Shown piece after piece: positions 1-9,970 of a DNA stretch of 20,000 nt; position 1 is the stretch's first letter; the number at the start of each line of letters is the position of its first letter. The stretch comes from Chrysomallon squamiferum (Eukaryota; Mollusca; Gastropoda; Neomphalida; Peltospiridae). Where the stretch lies: positions 10,797,016 to 10,817,015 of the forward strand of contig CM022675.1 in assembly GCA_012295275.1 (NCBI GenBank), read 5' to 3'. A program made the translations under genes and the position numbers. Under the pieces are notes generated by a model. It had not been told where the DNA came from. It saw only the letters and a program-made list of their open reading frames with translations, and did no database searches.

Positions 1-245
1 CAAGTTTTCTAACGGTTAATCATAAAGAAACCTTGCGTAAATGTCATATCTAATTTTACTCATCGAGCTTAATTGGCAGCAGTCGGAATATTCCGTTGCA
101 AACTTCGGAAAACTCCGGTCATCTTCGCCAACATTTTCGCCGAGATGGAAACCCCGTGACGTATTTTTGCATAGTCGTCTCAGTATTATGAGAATAAAGA
201 TTGTCTCGCGCCTTTTGTTATTTAGGATTATTCCGTTAACGTGAA
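1..245. other. CpG-rich unique segment, cut by the window edge
   Basis: This stretch is free of simple repeats and has far more CpG than its surroundings (TCGAGC, TTCGGA, TTCGCCGAG, CTCGCG and others). Long frames are open on both strands: plus 41-244 reads 67 codons and minus 16-249 reads 77 codons. A second plus frame is also open for over 40 codons, so no frame stands out as the coding one. A TGACGTAT site lies at 157-164. It could be an exon, a decayed gene piece or a regulatory island. I recognise no protein family in any frame. From 246 to 387 there is only AT-rich sequence with loose GATA repeats near 317-353. Confidence 0.35.
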
Positions 246-387
246 ACAAGGCTAGTCTAGTCTTTCAGATACGTGTGTGGATAAATAATAAATGATTGAA
301 AACAACAAGCAAACAAATAGATAGAGATATAGATAGATATGATAGAGAGATATCGTCATCTACAGCAGTTGCAAAATGACAATAAAT

Positions 388-487
388 ACAACAACAACAG
401 CAGCAGCAGCAGCAGCAACAACAACAACAACAACGATAACAACAATAATAATAATATCATCGTCATCATCATCATCATCATTATCAC
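388..487. repeat. CAA/CAG/AAT/CAT trinucleotide mosaic
   Basis: The order on the plus strand is ACA repeats, six CAG units (398-415), six CAA units (416-433), a short AAT run, then CAT/TCA repeats to about 487. The polyQ/polyN/polyI peptides this gives are translations of the repeat and not evidence of a gene. Confidence 0.95.
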
Positions 488-510
488 TAACGTCAAAGTG
501 ACTTCATACA

Positions 511-786
511 CAGGGTTGGATTTAATGTGCTTGCCCCCCATAGGCTAAAGACATTTTACCGCCCCCTCCTCAAGGCTCAAGTCCCCCTCACCCTTCCCAC
601 TTTGTTTATATAACATGAATGGTTATAAATTATGATCTAGTTGAAAGCAAAAACCTGGTTTTACGTTTACATAATGATTTATTTATAAATCAAATGTGAA
701 AATACGAATTTATGTAACATAAACTGCGGCCCTTATCATCCTGCCGCCCTAGGAGGCTCTAGCCTAGAATGGGAAATCCAGCCCTG
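511..786. mobile_element. Short inverted-repeat transposon, hAT-like (non-autonomous)
   Basis: The segment starts CAGGGTTGGATTT (511-523) and ends AAATCCAGCCCTG (774-786). The ends are inverted repeats matching at 12 of 13 positions. A second, subterminal pair supports the call: TAGGCTAAAG at 541-550 and its inverted form at 757-766, matching at 9 of 10. The ends are C-rich and the interior is AT-rich, with no open frame that could be a transposase, so any movement would have needed an enzyme from elsewhere. CAGGG ends are typical of the hAT superfamily (family knowledge). The 8-bp flanks (TTCATACA and ATCACAGA) agree at only 5 of 8 positions, so a clean target duplication is not visible, and either the copy is old or the class is wrong. 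Confidence 0.6.
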
Positions 787-1444
<658 letters not shown>

Positions 1445-1449
1445 GGCCT

Positions 1450-1925
1450 TTACTACTATGTTGCTGTTACTACTTCTTTTACTACTACAACGAATGTTGT
1501 TACTACTACATTTACAATATCCCAAACTATTATTGCAACGGCTGCTGCTTTTGCAACTACTGCTGCTGCTACTACTATCATTACTATTACTACCGCTACA
1601 GCTACGACTACTACAAGTACTACGACTACTACTACTACGATTACTACTACTAATAGAACTACAACCACTGTCATTACAACTACTTGTACTTCTTGTACTT
1701 CTACTACTACTTCTACTACCGCTAACCCCTACCATCTACTATTACTACTACTACTACAGTAGTAGTATTATTACTACTACTACTACCCACCACTACTACA
1801 ACAACAATTACTGTTACTACTACTACTACTATTATTATTATTATTACTACTACCACTACTACAACAACAACTACTGTTACCACTACTACTACTACTACTA
1901 TTACTACTACCACTGCTATTTCTAG
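1450..1925. repeat. TAC/CTA/CAA trinucleotide mosaic
   Basis: This is a long degenerate field of TAC, ACT, CTG and CAA triplets directly abutting the CT array. At 1749-1767 the repeat switches strand: nine bases of TAC repeat, a central A, then nine bases of GTA repeat, a 19-bp palindrome. The polyY, polyL and polyV frames are products of the repeat. Confidence 0.95.
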
Positions 1926-1944
1926 GAACACTCAAAACGATTCG

Positions 1945-2417
1945 ATCTCTGCCTGCAACTGTTAGGCTTGGTTAACGATCATGTATTTATCATATACAGA
2001 TCTAAATATACTAAAATGTCTGACCGGGTCAGTGTATACCTATCAGTGATCCATCTCAGTGTACCAGCCACTGGTCAGTCCGTGGATTAGCACCTTTCAA
2101 GGCAACGGTGACCATCAGTGACCACTGGTAGTTTAGATTTTACGGGTGCATAGCTCAAGGTAATAGTGACCTAGAACAACAGTGTACGGTTATGGTCGTA
2201 TTTTCAAACCTGGACTTGTAAAGAGATGTGATGTAATTTGTTTTAGTATTGATTCTGTTGTTCATAATTTATATCGTTATTTTTCTTTCAAGCGTTCTTC
2301 CATCCTGTTTTGTAACTTGTATTTCTAATATTTTTTTCTTAGCAGCTTTTATATTTATTTCTTTCATCTTTTCTTTATCTGTTTTTCTATCCACTTTTCT
2401 CTCTATATACATCTGAT

Positions 2418-2420
<3 letters not shown>
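1945..2420. other. Unique island with clustered TGACC and CAGTG motifs
   Basis: TGACC/GGTCA half-sites occur at 2021-2031 (TGACCGGGTCA, palindromic around its centre), 2072-2077, 2109-2114, 2119-2124 and 2167-2172. CAGTG starts at 2030, 2044, 2057, 2116 and 2180. TGACCA at 2109 and 2119 form a direct repeat with a 4-bp gap. An open plus frame runs from about 1926 to 2091, which is within chance length for this composition. The part after 2230 is T-rich with no visible feature. Confidence 0.5.
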
Positions 2421-2490
<70 letters not shown>

Positions 2491-2499
2491 CGTCTGTCT
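2421..2499. repeat. (CT)n array with short GTCT tail
   Basis: Pure TC repeats run from 2421 to 2487 and are followed by GTCC and GTCT units. The order of CT then GTCT matches the arrays at 980-1444. Confidence 0.97.
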
Positions 2500-2798
2500 A
2501 AATTTTTAACACTGCCATAGAAGATAACAATAATTTTCGTAGGGTCCCCATAATTGTTCAAGTTTCAAGGGCCTAGACTATTCAGAATAATAATAATAAT
2601 AATTAAAAAAAAAAAATAAATAAATAAATAAAACATAAAAAAAATATATATATATATAAAAAAAAAAATAAAAATAATAATAATAATAAAAAAGAAATGA
2701 AAATCTTAGGAAATGTAAATAGAATTAAATAAAAACAATTTAACCTTCAGAAATATTTGCACCAAAATTTTAAACTTTTTCAGTATTTCAATTATTCG

Positions 2799-2850
<52 letters not shown>

Positions 2851-2880
2851 CTTTTCAATATATATATATTTGTTCTAGTA
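2500..2880. repeat. AT-rich simple sequence with (AAT)n, A-runs and (TTA)n
   Basis: After about 85 bases of unique sequence there is AAT (2586-2603), A-runs and TAAA/TA repeats to about 2695. A second unique gap is followed by sixteen TAT units at 2802-2850 and a TA run at 2858-2869. No gene is visible. Confidence 0.9.
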
Positions 2881-3230
2881 TTGTTCTGTAAGGACTCAGG
2901 TGATAGAATCACGCGGTTTTTGTTGTTTTGTCGTGCTATTATTATGCTAATTAGACTGTCAGGTTACCTCATTACGTTCTTGACTCGACCTGTGATTTAT
3001 CTCTTTCGATCTATCGGTTCACGTGCATTGCGTGTGCTTTGTAAGTAATTGAATCTTTTTGCGTTCATATTCTACACATTCAGTCAGGCTATACACCACT
3101 GAAAACGCGATTATGTTCTGAAGGTTAAAGCACATTTGTCATGTTATGTAAGCTGGGGTCATGGGACCGGTACAAGGGAATCGCATTAGCTAAGCATTTA
3201 TTCACTTGGATAAATCTTCTTTTGTGATTT
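2881..3230 (+). other. Unique island with a splice-donor-like site
   Basis: On the plus strand a frame is open from about 2955 to 3041 and ends at a perfect donor-like GTAAGT (3041-3046). AG dinucleotides at 2953-2954 and 2962 could act as acceptors, though the upstream pyrimidine tract is poor. The predicted peptide is hydrophobic and basic and I do not recognise it. A CACGTG E-box lies at 3020-3025. The exon reading is weak, and an intergenic island is equally possible. Confidence 0.2.
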
Positions 3231-3520
3231 GTGTTGTTGTTGTTATTGTTGTTGTTGTTGTTGTTATTATTATTACTGTTATAGTTATTATTTTTAATTA
3301 TTGTTGTTGCTGTTGCTGTTATTGATATTGTTATTATTAACTTATTATTATTATTATTATTATTATTATTTTGTGGTAGTAGTAGTAGTGGTAGTAGCAG
3401 TAGTAGATGTTGTGGTAGTAGCAGTAGTAGATGTTGTAGTAGTAGAAGTAGTAGTTGTAGTAATAGTAGTAGCATTTTTGTTGTTCATATTATTATTACT
3501 GTTGTTTTTGTAATTATTTT
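3231..3520. repeat. GTT/TTA/GTA mosaic with a perfect 24-bp duplication
   Basis: GTT and TTA repeats pass into GTA repeats near 3372. The 24-bp unit beginning GTGGTAGTAGCAG at 3388-3411 is repeated exactly at 3412-3435. Confidence 0.95.
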
Positions 3521-3544
3521 ATTATAATTTTATCCTTATAACGA

Positions 3545-3575
<31 letters not shown>

Positions 3576-3805
3576 ACAAAATAAGACGAAACGAAACCAA
3601 AAAGAAATCATGATATCATCACCATGCATACAAAGTACAAGAAAAAAAATTAATTTATGCAAACACAAAAGGTCGTTTTGTCTCGGGTCGTATTTATCGT
3701 ATCTTTCCCTCGTCTTTTCATTTGATTTATTCTTTGTTATTTTTTATATTATTTTTTTTTCTTTGTCTTTTTTTTTTTATTGTTTTACAGTTTTGTAGAT
3801 TACAT

Positions 3806-3860
<55 letters not shown>

Positions 3861-4340
3861 TTTTATTTTGAATACTTTTTATTTTTTTTAGTCCTGTAAC
3901 TTTAAAAAAAATATAAAAATCATCATTATCTATTTGATTTCATTTCATTTTCTGATCTACTTTTCTTTTTTCTATTTCTTTCTTTTCTTTCATTTTTCCC
4001 CCCTTTCTTTTTATCTTTTTTCCCCTCTTTTTTGTTTAATTTTATTCACAGTATAATTTATGTTAGGACACTAAACAAGTCCAGACCTGATTTTAATATT
4101 ACGTTTACAGATTATACATTTTTTTTCTTTTCTTTTGCTCTTCTTTCTTTCCTTCCTTTGTTTCATATAAAATACAGCCATATAATACTAAACACACTTT
4201 TTTTTTATATCACATTATTTTTATTGACTAACAAGCCATTGCAAATATTAAAGTGTGATAATCAGATTAGTAACACTGTACACATTTTATGTTTGTTGAA
4301 AGGTTTTTTTTTCTTCTTTTTAAAAATGATATCATTACAT
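3521..4340. repeat. AT-rich and T-rich low-complexity DNA with (AAAT)n and (TTTA)n
   Basis: AAAT repeats lie at 3544-3578 and an array of about fifteen TTTA units lies at 3803-3864. The rest is dominated by T, TC and TTTC runs. The frames at 3610-3798 and 4032-4343 encode mostly F, L, S and Y from these runs and carry no domain I can see. I see no gene here. Confidence 0.85.
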
Positions 4341-4356
4341 TAAGAAACGAAAAAGT

Positions 4357-4432
4357 ATAGTAATAGTAGTAGTAGTAGTAGTAATAATAATAATAATAAC
4401 GACAACAATACTACTACTAGTACTACTACAAC

Positions 4433-4498
<66 letters not shown>

Positions 4499-4640
4499 CT
4501 GCTCCTATTACTGCCTCTACAACAACAACAACTACTACTACAATTATTATGAATTCTGGTAATACTACGAGTACTACTATTACTACCACTATACCACTAC
4601 TATCGTTACCATTACTTGTGCTCGTGCTAGTACTACTATA
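4357..4640. repeat. TAG/AAT/CTA mosaic with a long (AAT)n core
   Basis: TAG repeats (4357-4383) change to TAA, then CTA triplets, then a nearly pure AAT array of about 64 bp (4433-4497), then ACT/ACA triplets to 4640. TAG and CTA runs on the same strand allow local hairpins. Confidence 0.95.
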
Positions 4641-5069
4641 CACATATATATCCCTTATATATACATATATATCCCATGAAAGTGTACTAATGGATGTAAG
4701 TCTAATGCACGTCTAGGTCGTATGAACTCTTAAGTTATATTTAGATTTAAGCTTACGTAGATGACTGTCACATGCAAATATTGGTCTTCTATTAACTTAG
4801 GTAATTATATAAAATATGTAAAACTTAGAACATATGCAGAGTCAAGTCATATGGTAGATTTAGCTAATATTGAGAACAGATAGTCTTAGGCACTGATTTT
4901 GTACACTAATTCTTCAATAGATTTATGTCATACATTTAGTGTTACATTTGATCTCAAGTCGTATGTTGACTTTGGATCTTAAGCCGATCAAGGTCACATT
5001 TTTGAGTTATATGCAGATGTGCGTGGTATGCACGATATTGCACTCTTAAAGGTACCCGGTTATCAGACA
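4641..5069. repeat. AT-rich region with a degenerate AAGTCRTATG motif
   Basis: Related decamers recur: GGTCGTATGA (4717), AAGTCATATG (4844) and AAGTCGTATG (4956), with looser forms AAGTTATATT (4732) and GAGTTATATG (5004). GATTTA or CAGAT often follows. The spacing of about 110-130 bp between the best copies suggests an old, decayed tandem repeat. An octamer ATGCAAAT lies at 4772-4779. No coding frame is convincing. Confidence 0.3.
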
Positions 5070-5178
5070 GTGTAATGATAGAAGTGATGGGTTATTAGTA
5101 AATCACCGTGAAATGGACTCGGCTTGAACAATCACTTTTCGTTTCGGTGTAAACAGGAAGACGTGGCTATCATTACAC
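5070..5178. repeat. Long inverted repeat, possible foldback element
   Basis: GTGTAATGATAG (5070-5081) has its exact reverse complement at 5167-5178. Directly inside the left arm, AAGTGAT (5082-5088) pairs with ATCACTT at 5131-5137. The two pairings nest, giving a stem of up to 19 bp with an asymmetric bulge on the right side. The region is not low-complexity, so the symmetry is not a side effect of simple repeats. It could be a small MITE, a structured RNA or a chance palindrome. Confidence 0.5.
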
Positions 5179-5308
5179 GGATTAAAATAAAGTAAAGTAA
5201 CGTAGCGAGGTGATTAACCAGTTACGTGAAACATCGCAAACACTGCGTAATGAAACACTACGTTATTTTTTTTAAATTTAGTAACATTCTTTCAGTGCAG
5301 ACGTGAAC

Positions 5309-5309
<1 letters not shown>

Positions 5310-5364
<55 letters not shown>

Positions 5365-5476
5365 GACATACAAATAATTAATTAAATAATAATATATACA
5401 ACATACAACAAAAAATGCTGTAATAATAAATATACGCATACATATACATATACATGTATGTATGTCTCTGTGTGTT

Positions 5477-5516
<40 letters not shown>

Positions 5517-5720
5517 AATATATATATGTAGGTGTGTGTGAATATAGCTATATTTGTGTATAGAGATAAATAGGTATAGATATAGATGTATACATGCATG
5601 CACACATACACACATACAGACATATATTCATACATACAAATATATGCACACACATGCATACATCTATACATAAATACATACAATACACACCAACATCCTT
5701 ATAAATATCTACGTACAGAT
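5310..5720. repeat. (AC)n array followed by TA/CATA/GATA mosaic
   Basis: Pure CA repeats run over 5310-5361 and end in GACA units. A TA run lies at about 5485-5510. Mixed TACA, TATA and CACA steps continue to 5720. The minus frames rich in Y, I, H and C come from the repeat. Confidence 0.93.
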
Positions 5721-6015
5721 TTACATATACGTATAGATATAATTAAAACAGAATAAATAAAGAAAATGCAAATGATACACGATTCATTTCCAATAACAGC
5801 AGAAAGCTTTAAATCATTTTCAGAACAAAAGCGTACACAAATAAATAAAAATAAATTTCAACATACTTACATTTGCTTTATAATTGTTGTGTTTAATTTT
5901 TTTTTCCATTCCGGACTTCCTCTTTTCGCGGTTACGAAATATTCTGCGTAGTCGAGATGAATCAATTTGTTACTACCTGGTACAGGTATGTCTAATGCAC
6001 TAGTGACAATACTCC

Positions 6016-6058
<43 letters not shown>

Positions 6059-6110
6059 AAAAAAAAAAAGAAAAAGAAAAGAAAAAAAGAAGAAGAAAAA
6101 AAAAAATATA
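5721..6110. other. AT-rich unique DNA ending in a long A-rich tract
   Basis: The sequence is AT-rich with an ATGCAAAT octamer at 5766-5773. GTCTAATGCAC at 5991-6001 repeats an 11-mer also present at 4700-4710. An A-rich tract (about 6020-6107) contains a run of more than 30 A. The tract could be the tail of a retroposed sequence, but I see no recognisable body or target duplication. Confidence 0.5.
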
Positions 6111-6119
6111 TATATAACA

Positions 6120-6308
6120 ATACAGATCGAAAAGAATGATTTTAAAATGTAGGTAACCTTAGCTTTCTGTGTGTTTAGCCCGGTCGTATTAGTTACTTCA
6201 ACAAAGCCGCTGCAGATTGTGATACAAACCTACCTCCTGTTGTGTTCTTCTTCCCACGGTTCCGGGCCAGTAGCCACGCAACGAGAATCGTTCTCCCCGA
6301 TTTAAATA
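6120..6308 (+). promoter_or_regulatory. CpG-rich 5' flank of the exon candidate
   Basis: Composition changes sharply from A-rich to mixed sequence with many CpG (CCCGG, GCCGC, CCACGG, CCGGG, CACGCAACGAG). An in-frame TAA at 6303-6305 stops any upstream extension, so the ATG at 6309 is a natural start. No TATA box is at a convincing distance. This fits a TATA-less promoter with 5' leader, but a non-coding conserved island is also possible. Confidence 0.35.
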
Positions 6309-6414
6309 ATGGACATTGTACACGAAGTTTTTACTGCTTGCACGGGAGACTTACAGCACGACGGTCGGATCGAATTTCTGTCAGAAAATCCCGAGTTTGT
6401 GCGACAGTCTACGG
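6309..6414 (+). CDS. Putative first coding exon (partial gene, unknown product)
   Basis: ATG sits in a favourable context (A at -3, G at +4) two codons after an in-frame TAA. The frame reads 35 codons plus one base and stops at a textbook donor, GTGAGT (6415-6420). The peptide starts MDIVHEVFTACTGDLQHDGR and is followed by an acidic, glutamate-rich stretch ending VRQST. It is balanced in composition, unlike the repeat-derived frames, and has no signal peptide or membrane segment. I do not recognise the family. Beyond the donor the frame runs into A-runs, as expected of an intron. One possible acceptor is the AG at 6673-6674, about 25 bases after a 27-base T-run, but the frame it opens closes after 13 codons. 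The exon call rests on start context, donor and CpG setting only. Confidence 0.38.
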
Positions 6415-6623
6415 GTGAGTTTCACTTCACAACAATAGCGATTATTTTCCAGCGACGCAGTTGGGATCAGATGTCTTCGTATATAATTCAGGTACTCTTT
6501 TTTAAAAAAAAAAAAAAACAACAAAAAAAAAAAACATTTTATTTATTTATTTTGTATTTAATATTTTAAAAGTTTTAATTTAAAAAAATAAAAAAATTTA
6601 ATTATTTTATTTATTTTAATGGG

Positions 6624-6661
<38 letters not shown>

Positions 6662-7260
6662 TTTTGACGACAGAAGGTTTTGGCGTCTGCGAATGTGTTA
6701 ACTGTTTGACCTAGTTTTGCAACATTTGACGTCATACTTTTTTTCTTCTTTTTTTTTTGTGTCGTCTGCTCGCATTGCCGGTTTTACATAACTTTATGTT
6801 AATGTTTAATAAGTTTGTTTTTTTGTTGTTGTTTTTTTGAAAAAAAAAAAAAAGAAAAGAAAAAGAAAAAGAAAGAAAGAAAGAAAAAGAATGCTTGATA
6901 TTTAACACTAGCTCCTTAGCGTCGATCTCTTTTTTTTTTTTTTTTTTTTTTTTTTTATTCGTATCTGTCTGATAAATTTTTGAGTACATTTGGGTTTTAG
7001 TTTCTGCATACAGTTTGTGAACGTTGGCAAAACCACCTGCTCTGGCCTATTTAATATTTATATCATTATTAATAAACAAAATGCATTATTATTGCGTTTG
7101 CTTAATGTTTAACCTGAATCAGAAGTGTTGGATGCGATGATTATGGGATGGATTTTCTGTAAAATGTACAATATTCTGTTTTACCACTAATTTAGTAATA
7201 TCCTCAAAAAGGACGAGTTACCTTTCTTCGTATCAGTACATAATTATTGTTTATATTATT
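6415..7260. other. Intron-like AT-rich DNA with many A- and T-runs
   Basis: A-runs (6504-6533, 6840-6890) and T-runs (6624-6650, 6929-6957) dominate, with TTTA repeats around 6540-6615. A perfect TGACGTCA lies at 6727-6734 inside a small CpG-containing unique patch (6655-6735). From 6960 to 7260 the sequence is plain AT-rich unique DNA. The minus frame at 6732-6989 is poly-K and poly-F from the runs. I see no gene. Confidence 0.6.
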
Positions 7261-7324
7261 TCTCCTTTTCCTTCTTCTACTGTTGTTGTCGCTGTTGTTG
7301 TTGTTGTTGCTGTTGCTGTTGTTG

Positions 7325-7364
<40 letters not shown>

Positions 7365-7370
7365 TGTTAT
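7261..7370. repeat. (GTT)n/(TTA)n trinucleotide array
   Basis: GTT with GCT variants runs over 7280-7328 and is followed by TTA repeats to about 7362. Confidence 0.95.
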
Positions 7371-7535
7371 TATAATTCGAGACTGCTATCATTGCAAAAG
7401 TAAAAATGATTCATAAGTTAATTAATTAATGCATATATATTTATGTGCTTATGCATGTTTGTATGTATGTATGTATGTGTGTATTAATGTATGTGTATGC
7501 ACGTATGTATATAGGCATATGTCTATGTACGTATA

Positions 7536-7615
<80 letters not shown>

Positions 7616-7740
7616 AATAATAATAATAATTAAATGCATATGTATGTATATGTATGCACATATGTATATAGGTATAGTTCGTACGTATATATATAAATAA
7701 TAATTTAAAAAAAAAAATGCACTTATATATGTTTGGATGA
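7371..7740. repeat. GTAT mosaic with a 70-bp (AAT)n array
   Basis: TATG/GTAT steps (7435-7537) lead into AAT repeats (7538-7608), AAAT units, then more TATG steps to 7690 and an A-run at 7706-7716. The polyY and polyI minus frames come from the repeat. Confidence 0.93.
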
Positions 7741-7821
7741 ATGCAGCAATACATTCTGGCTGTACGTACACATGCACTAATAAAAATTACGCATGTATGC
7801 ATGTACGCATGCATGCACACA

Positions 7822-7828
<7 letters not shown>

Positions 7829-7871
<43 letters not shown>
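7829..7871. repeat. (AC)n array
   Basis: About 21 AC units follow a short ACTCTCTC lead-in. The preceding GCATGCATG steps (7795-7817) are a loose tetranucleotide repeat. Confidence 0.96.
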
Positions 7872-7873
<2 letters not shown>

Positions 7874-8147
7874 ATTTAAAAATACATACTGATACACAAA
7901 CTTGCGATAGCCGAACGTCCATGTAAGAAAAGAAATTTTTCCTATGAGGTAATTGATAATCGAATGACGTCACAACTGTTTGTTTGTTAATACGTAAGGG
8001 AAAGCCCTTTTCACTCGCCGTCATTTGCATACGACATGATAAAATCATCGAATACGACATTTCAGGAAAGGGTAAGTATAGTTTAAATAGCATTATTAAT
8101 GCAGTATTTGTTTTAGCCATTAAATAAATAAAATAAATGAGAATTAA
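7872..8147. other. Unique island with CRE and octamer sites
   Basis: This repeat-free patch carries a perfect palindromic TGACGTCA (7965-7972) and an ATTTGCAT octamer (8023-8030). It has moderate CpG for the region. The minus frame crossing it (7827-8120) is open but its peptide shows no domain. It could be an enhancer-like element, but the motifs alone do not prove function. Confidence 0.35.
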
Positions 8148-8200
8148 ATATATATATTATATATATATATATATGTATTTATATTATCTTTGTGTGTGAG

Positions 8201-8270
<70 letters not shown>
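8148..8270. repeat. (TA)n run then (GA)33 array
   Basis: TA repeats lie at about 8148-8175 and an uninterrupted GA array lies at 8203-8268. Confidence 0.97.
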
Positions 8271-8271
<1 letters not shown>

Positions 8272-8840
8272 CAAGCTCTTAAATTAACGTAATTTCAGGA
8301 TATTTCAAAGATTTGAACAGGATACTAAGAAATCGTTAGAACAGAAAAAAAAAAAAATAGTTCAAAGCATGCATCAAGGTTTAGCGATTCTGATAAATAT
8401 CTCCCAGATTAAACAATAATCTCCTCCTAATCTTCAAAACTAAAATTTTTACGGGTACACAGAAGCCGGTTGCATAATCCCACAGTTACGGATGGATCTT
8501 CTCTCTCAAACAAAACGAAATAACTGATGGGGGGGGGAGGGTGAGACCTTATTTATATTATCAGGTAACTCGAATCAAGGTGCTGCTTCAAGGACATTAA
8601 CGAAACAATTTCCAGACGGGGTCAAATCGTGACCTTTTGTCTGACCTTTCCCGTCAGCCAATGAGATGTAAGAGATACAGTTATTTCAGCGGCAGTGATA
8701 TGAGGGAATCACCGAGTTAATAAATTTGCATGCAGCTTTGTAGGGACAAAACCACAGGCTGACAACCCGAACTATCTGTGAAGTAAATGTGAATCCCAAA
8801 CTGAAGACTGCCGGTATGTATCTGATAAGATACGATAAGT
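8271..8840. other. Unique island with paired AAAGGTCA-type sites
   Basis: From 8560 the sequence is GC-richer. TGACCTTT occurs at 8630-8637 and 8642-8649, 12 bp start to start, with GGGGTCA just upstream at 8618-8624 and CCAAT at 8658-8662. TGACCTTT is the reverse complement of AAAGGTCA, the monomer site of several nuclear receptors (established knowledge). An ATTTGCAT octamer lies at 8724-8731. A small perfect hairpin, AGATTA/TAATCT, is at 8406-8422. Open frames of 30-45 codons exist on both strands but none has a clear splice context, so I leave the region as possible regulatory DNA. Confidence 0.35.
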
Positions 8841-8990
8841 AAGTAAATAAATAAATAAATATGTATGTGTGTGTGTGTGTGTGTGTGTGTGCATGTATGT
8901 ATGTGTGTATGTATGTATGTATGTATGTATGTTTGTATATGTGTGTGTGTGTGTGTGTGTGTTGTGTGTGTTTTGTGTGTGTGTGTATAT
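8841..8990. repeat. TAAA/(GT)n/(GTAT)n compound array
   Basis: TAAA units (8841-8860) are followed by GT repeats (8865-8891), GTAT repeats (8892-8935) and a second GT block (8940-8986). Confidence 0.96.
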
Positions 8991-9170
8991 ATTCACACAT
9001 ACATCCTTAAAAACATAATAAAATAAATAATAAATAAAAAAAAGACCCCCAGAAAAAAAAAAAAAAAAAATGAAAACAAAAGCCACAGAAAAAAAACAAC
9101 AACAACAAAATAACAACAACAGCAGCAGCAATAAAGAAACAAAACAATTAATACATACATTTATCATTAA
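8991..9170. repeat. A-rich tract with CAA/CAG triplets
   Basis: A-runs (9036-9070) pass into ACA/CAA and three CAG units near 9119-9129. Confidence 0.9.
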
Positions 9171-9398
9171 CCATTAGTTCATTTTATTGTTCATTTCTTT
9201 GTTTGCTTTATACGTGTAGTGAGAGAGAGAGAGGGGGCAGATCATGTGACGTCATTTAATGGGTTACTCTTACCGAACAGCGGGAAACGATCTTTCATTT
9301 GCACTTACCCATAGGCAGCATGTATATGTGAATATTGCCTTTATAGCTGGAACGGGAGAAACAAAACGAACATACAACGTAATTAATGAAAAGCAACC
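9171..9398. other. Unique patch with a CRE site
   Basis: A short GA run (9221-9231) precedes a perfect TGACGTCA at 9247-9254. The rest, to 9398, is unique sequence with no convincing open frame. Confidence 0.4.
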
Positions 9399-9420
9399 TA
9401 AAAAAAAACCAAAAAAAAAT

Positions 9421-9457
<37 letters not shown>

Positions 9458-9600
9458 AATATAAAAATAATAAAAAATAAATAAATAAATAAATGTTCGT
9501 AATAATAATAGTCTATGAAAAGGTGCGCACTCGATATTCCTTGAATTTTTATACTATCTTAGCATCTTACATACCTTCGACAAACATTTTTAATAATGAA
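9399..9600. repeat. A-rich tract with AAAT repeats
   Basis: A-runs at 9402-9455 and AAAT units to 9495 are followed by about 100 bases of unique sequence. Confidence 0.9.
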
Positions 9601-9603
9601 ATG

Positions 9604-9785
<182 letters not shown>

Positions 9786-9970
9786 CAGACTGTTGCGCAA
9801 TATAATAAGGATATTTGTGACAGCAATGGGCAATCCTTTTCAGTAATTTGCATAAGTTCGTAAATTTGAGAATGATCTCATACTAGTTTCATATTTATTC
9901 AAATCTGCGCAGTTTAATTGTAATTAATGCGCTGCAGTTAGTTTATTACATCTTTGTATTAATTATGCAG

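Noticed and set aside
1926-2091. Plus-strand open frame across the TGACC/CAGTG cluster
   Set aside because: About 55 open codons is expected several times by chance in 20 kb of this composition, and no splice or start support was seen.
6020-6107. A-rich tract as the tail of a retroposon
   Set aside because: No recognisable element body, internal promoter or flanking duplication was found. Similar A-runs are common across the window.
8563-8664. Plus-strand frame around the paired TGACCTTT sites
   Set aside because: It is short, opens directly after a stop, has no usable acceptor, and competes with an open minus frame.
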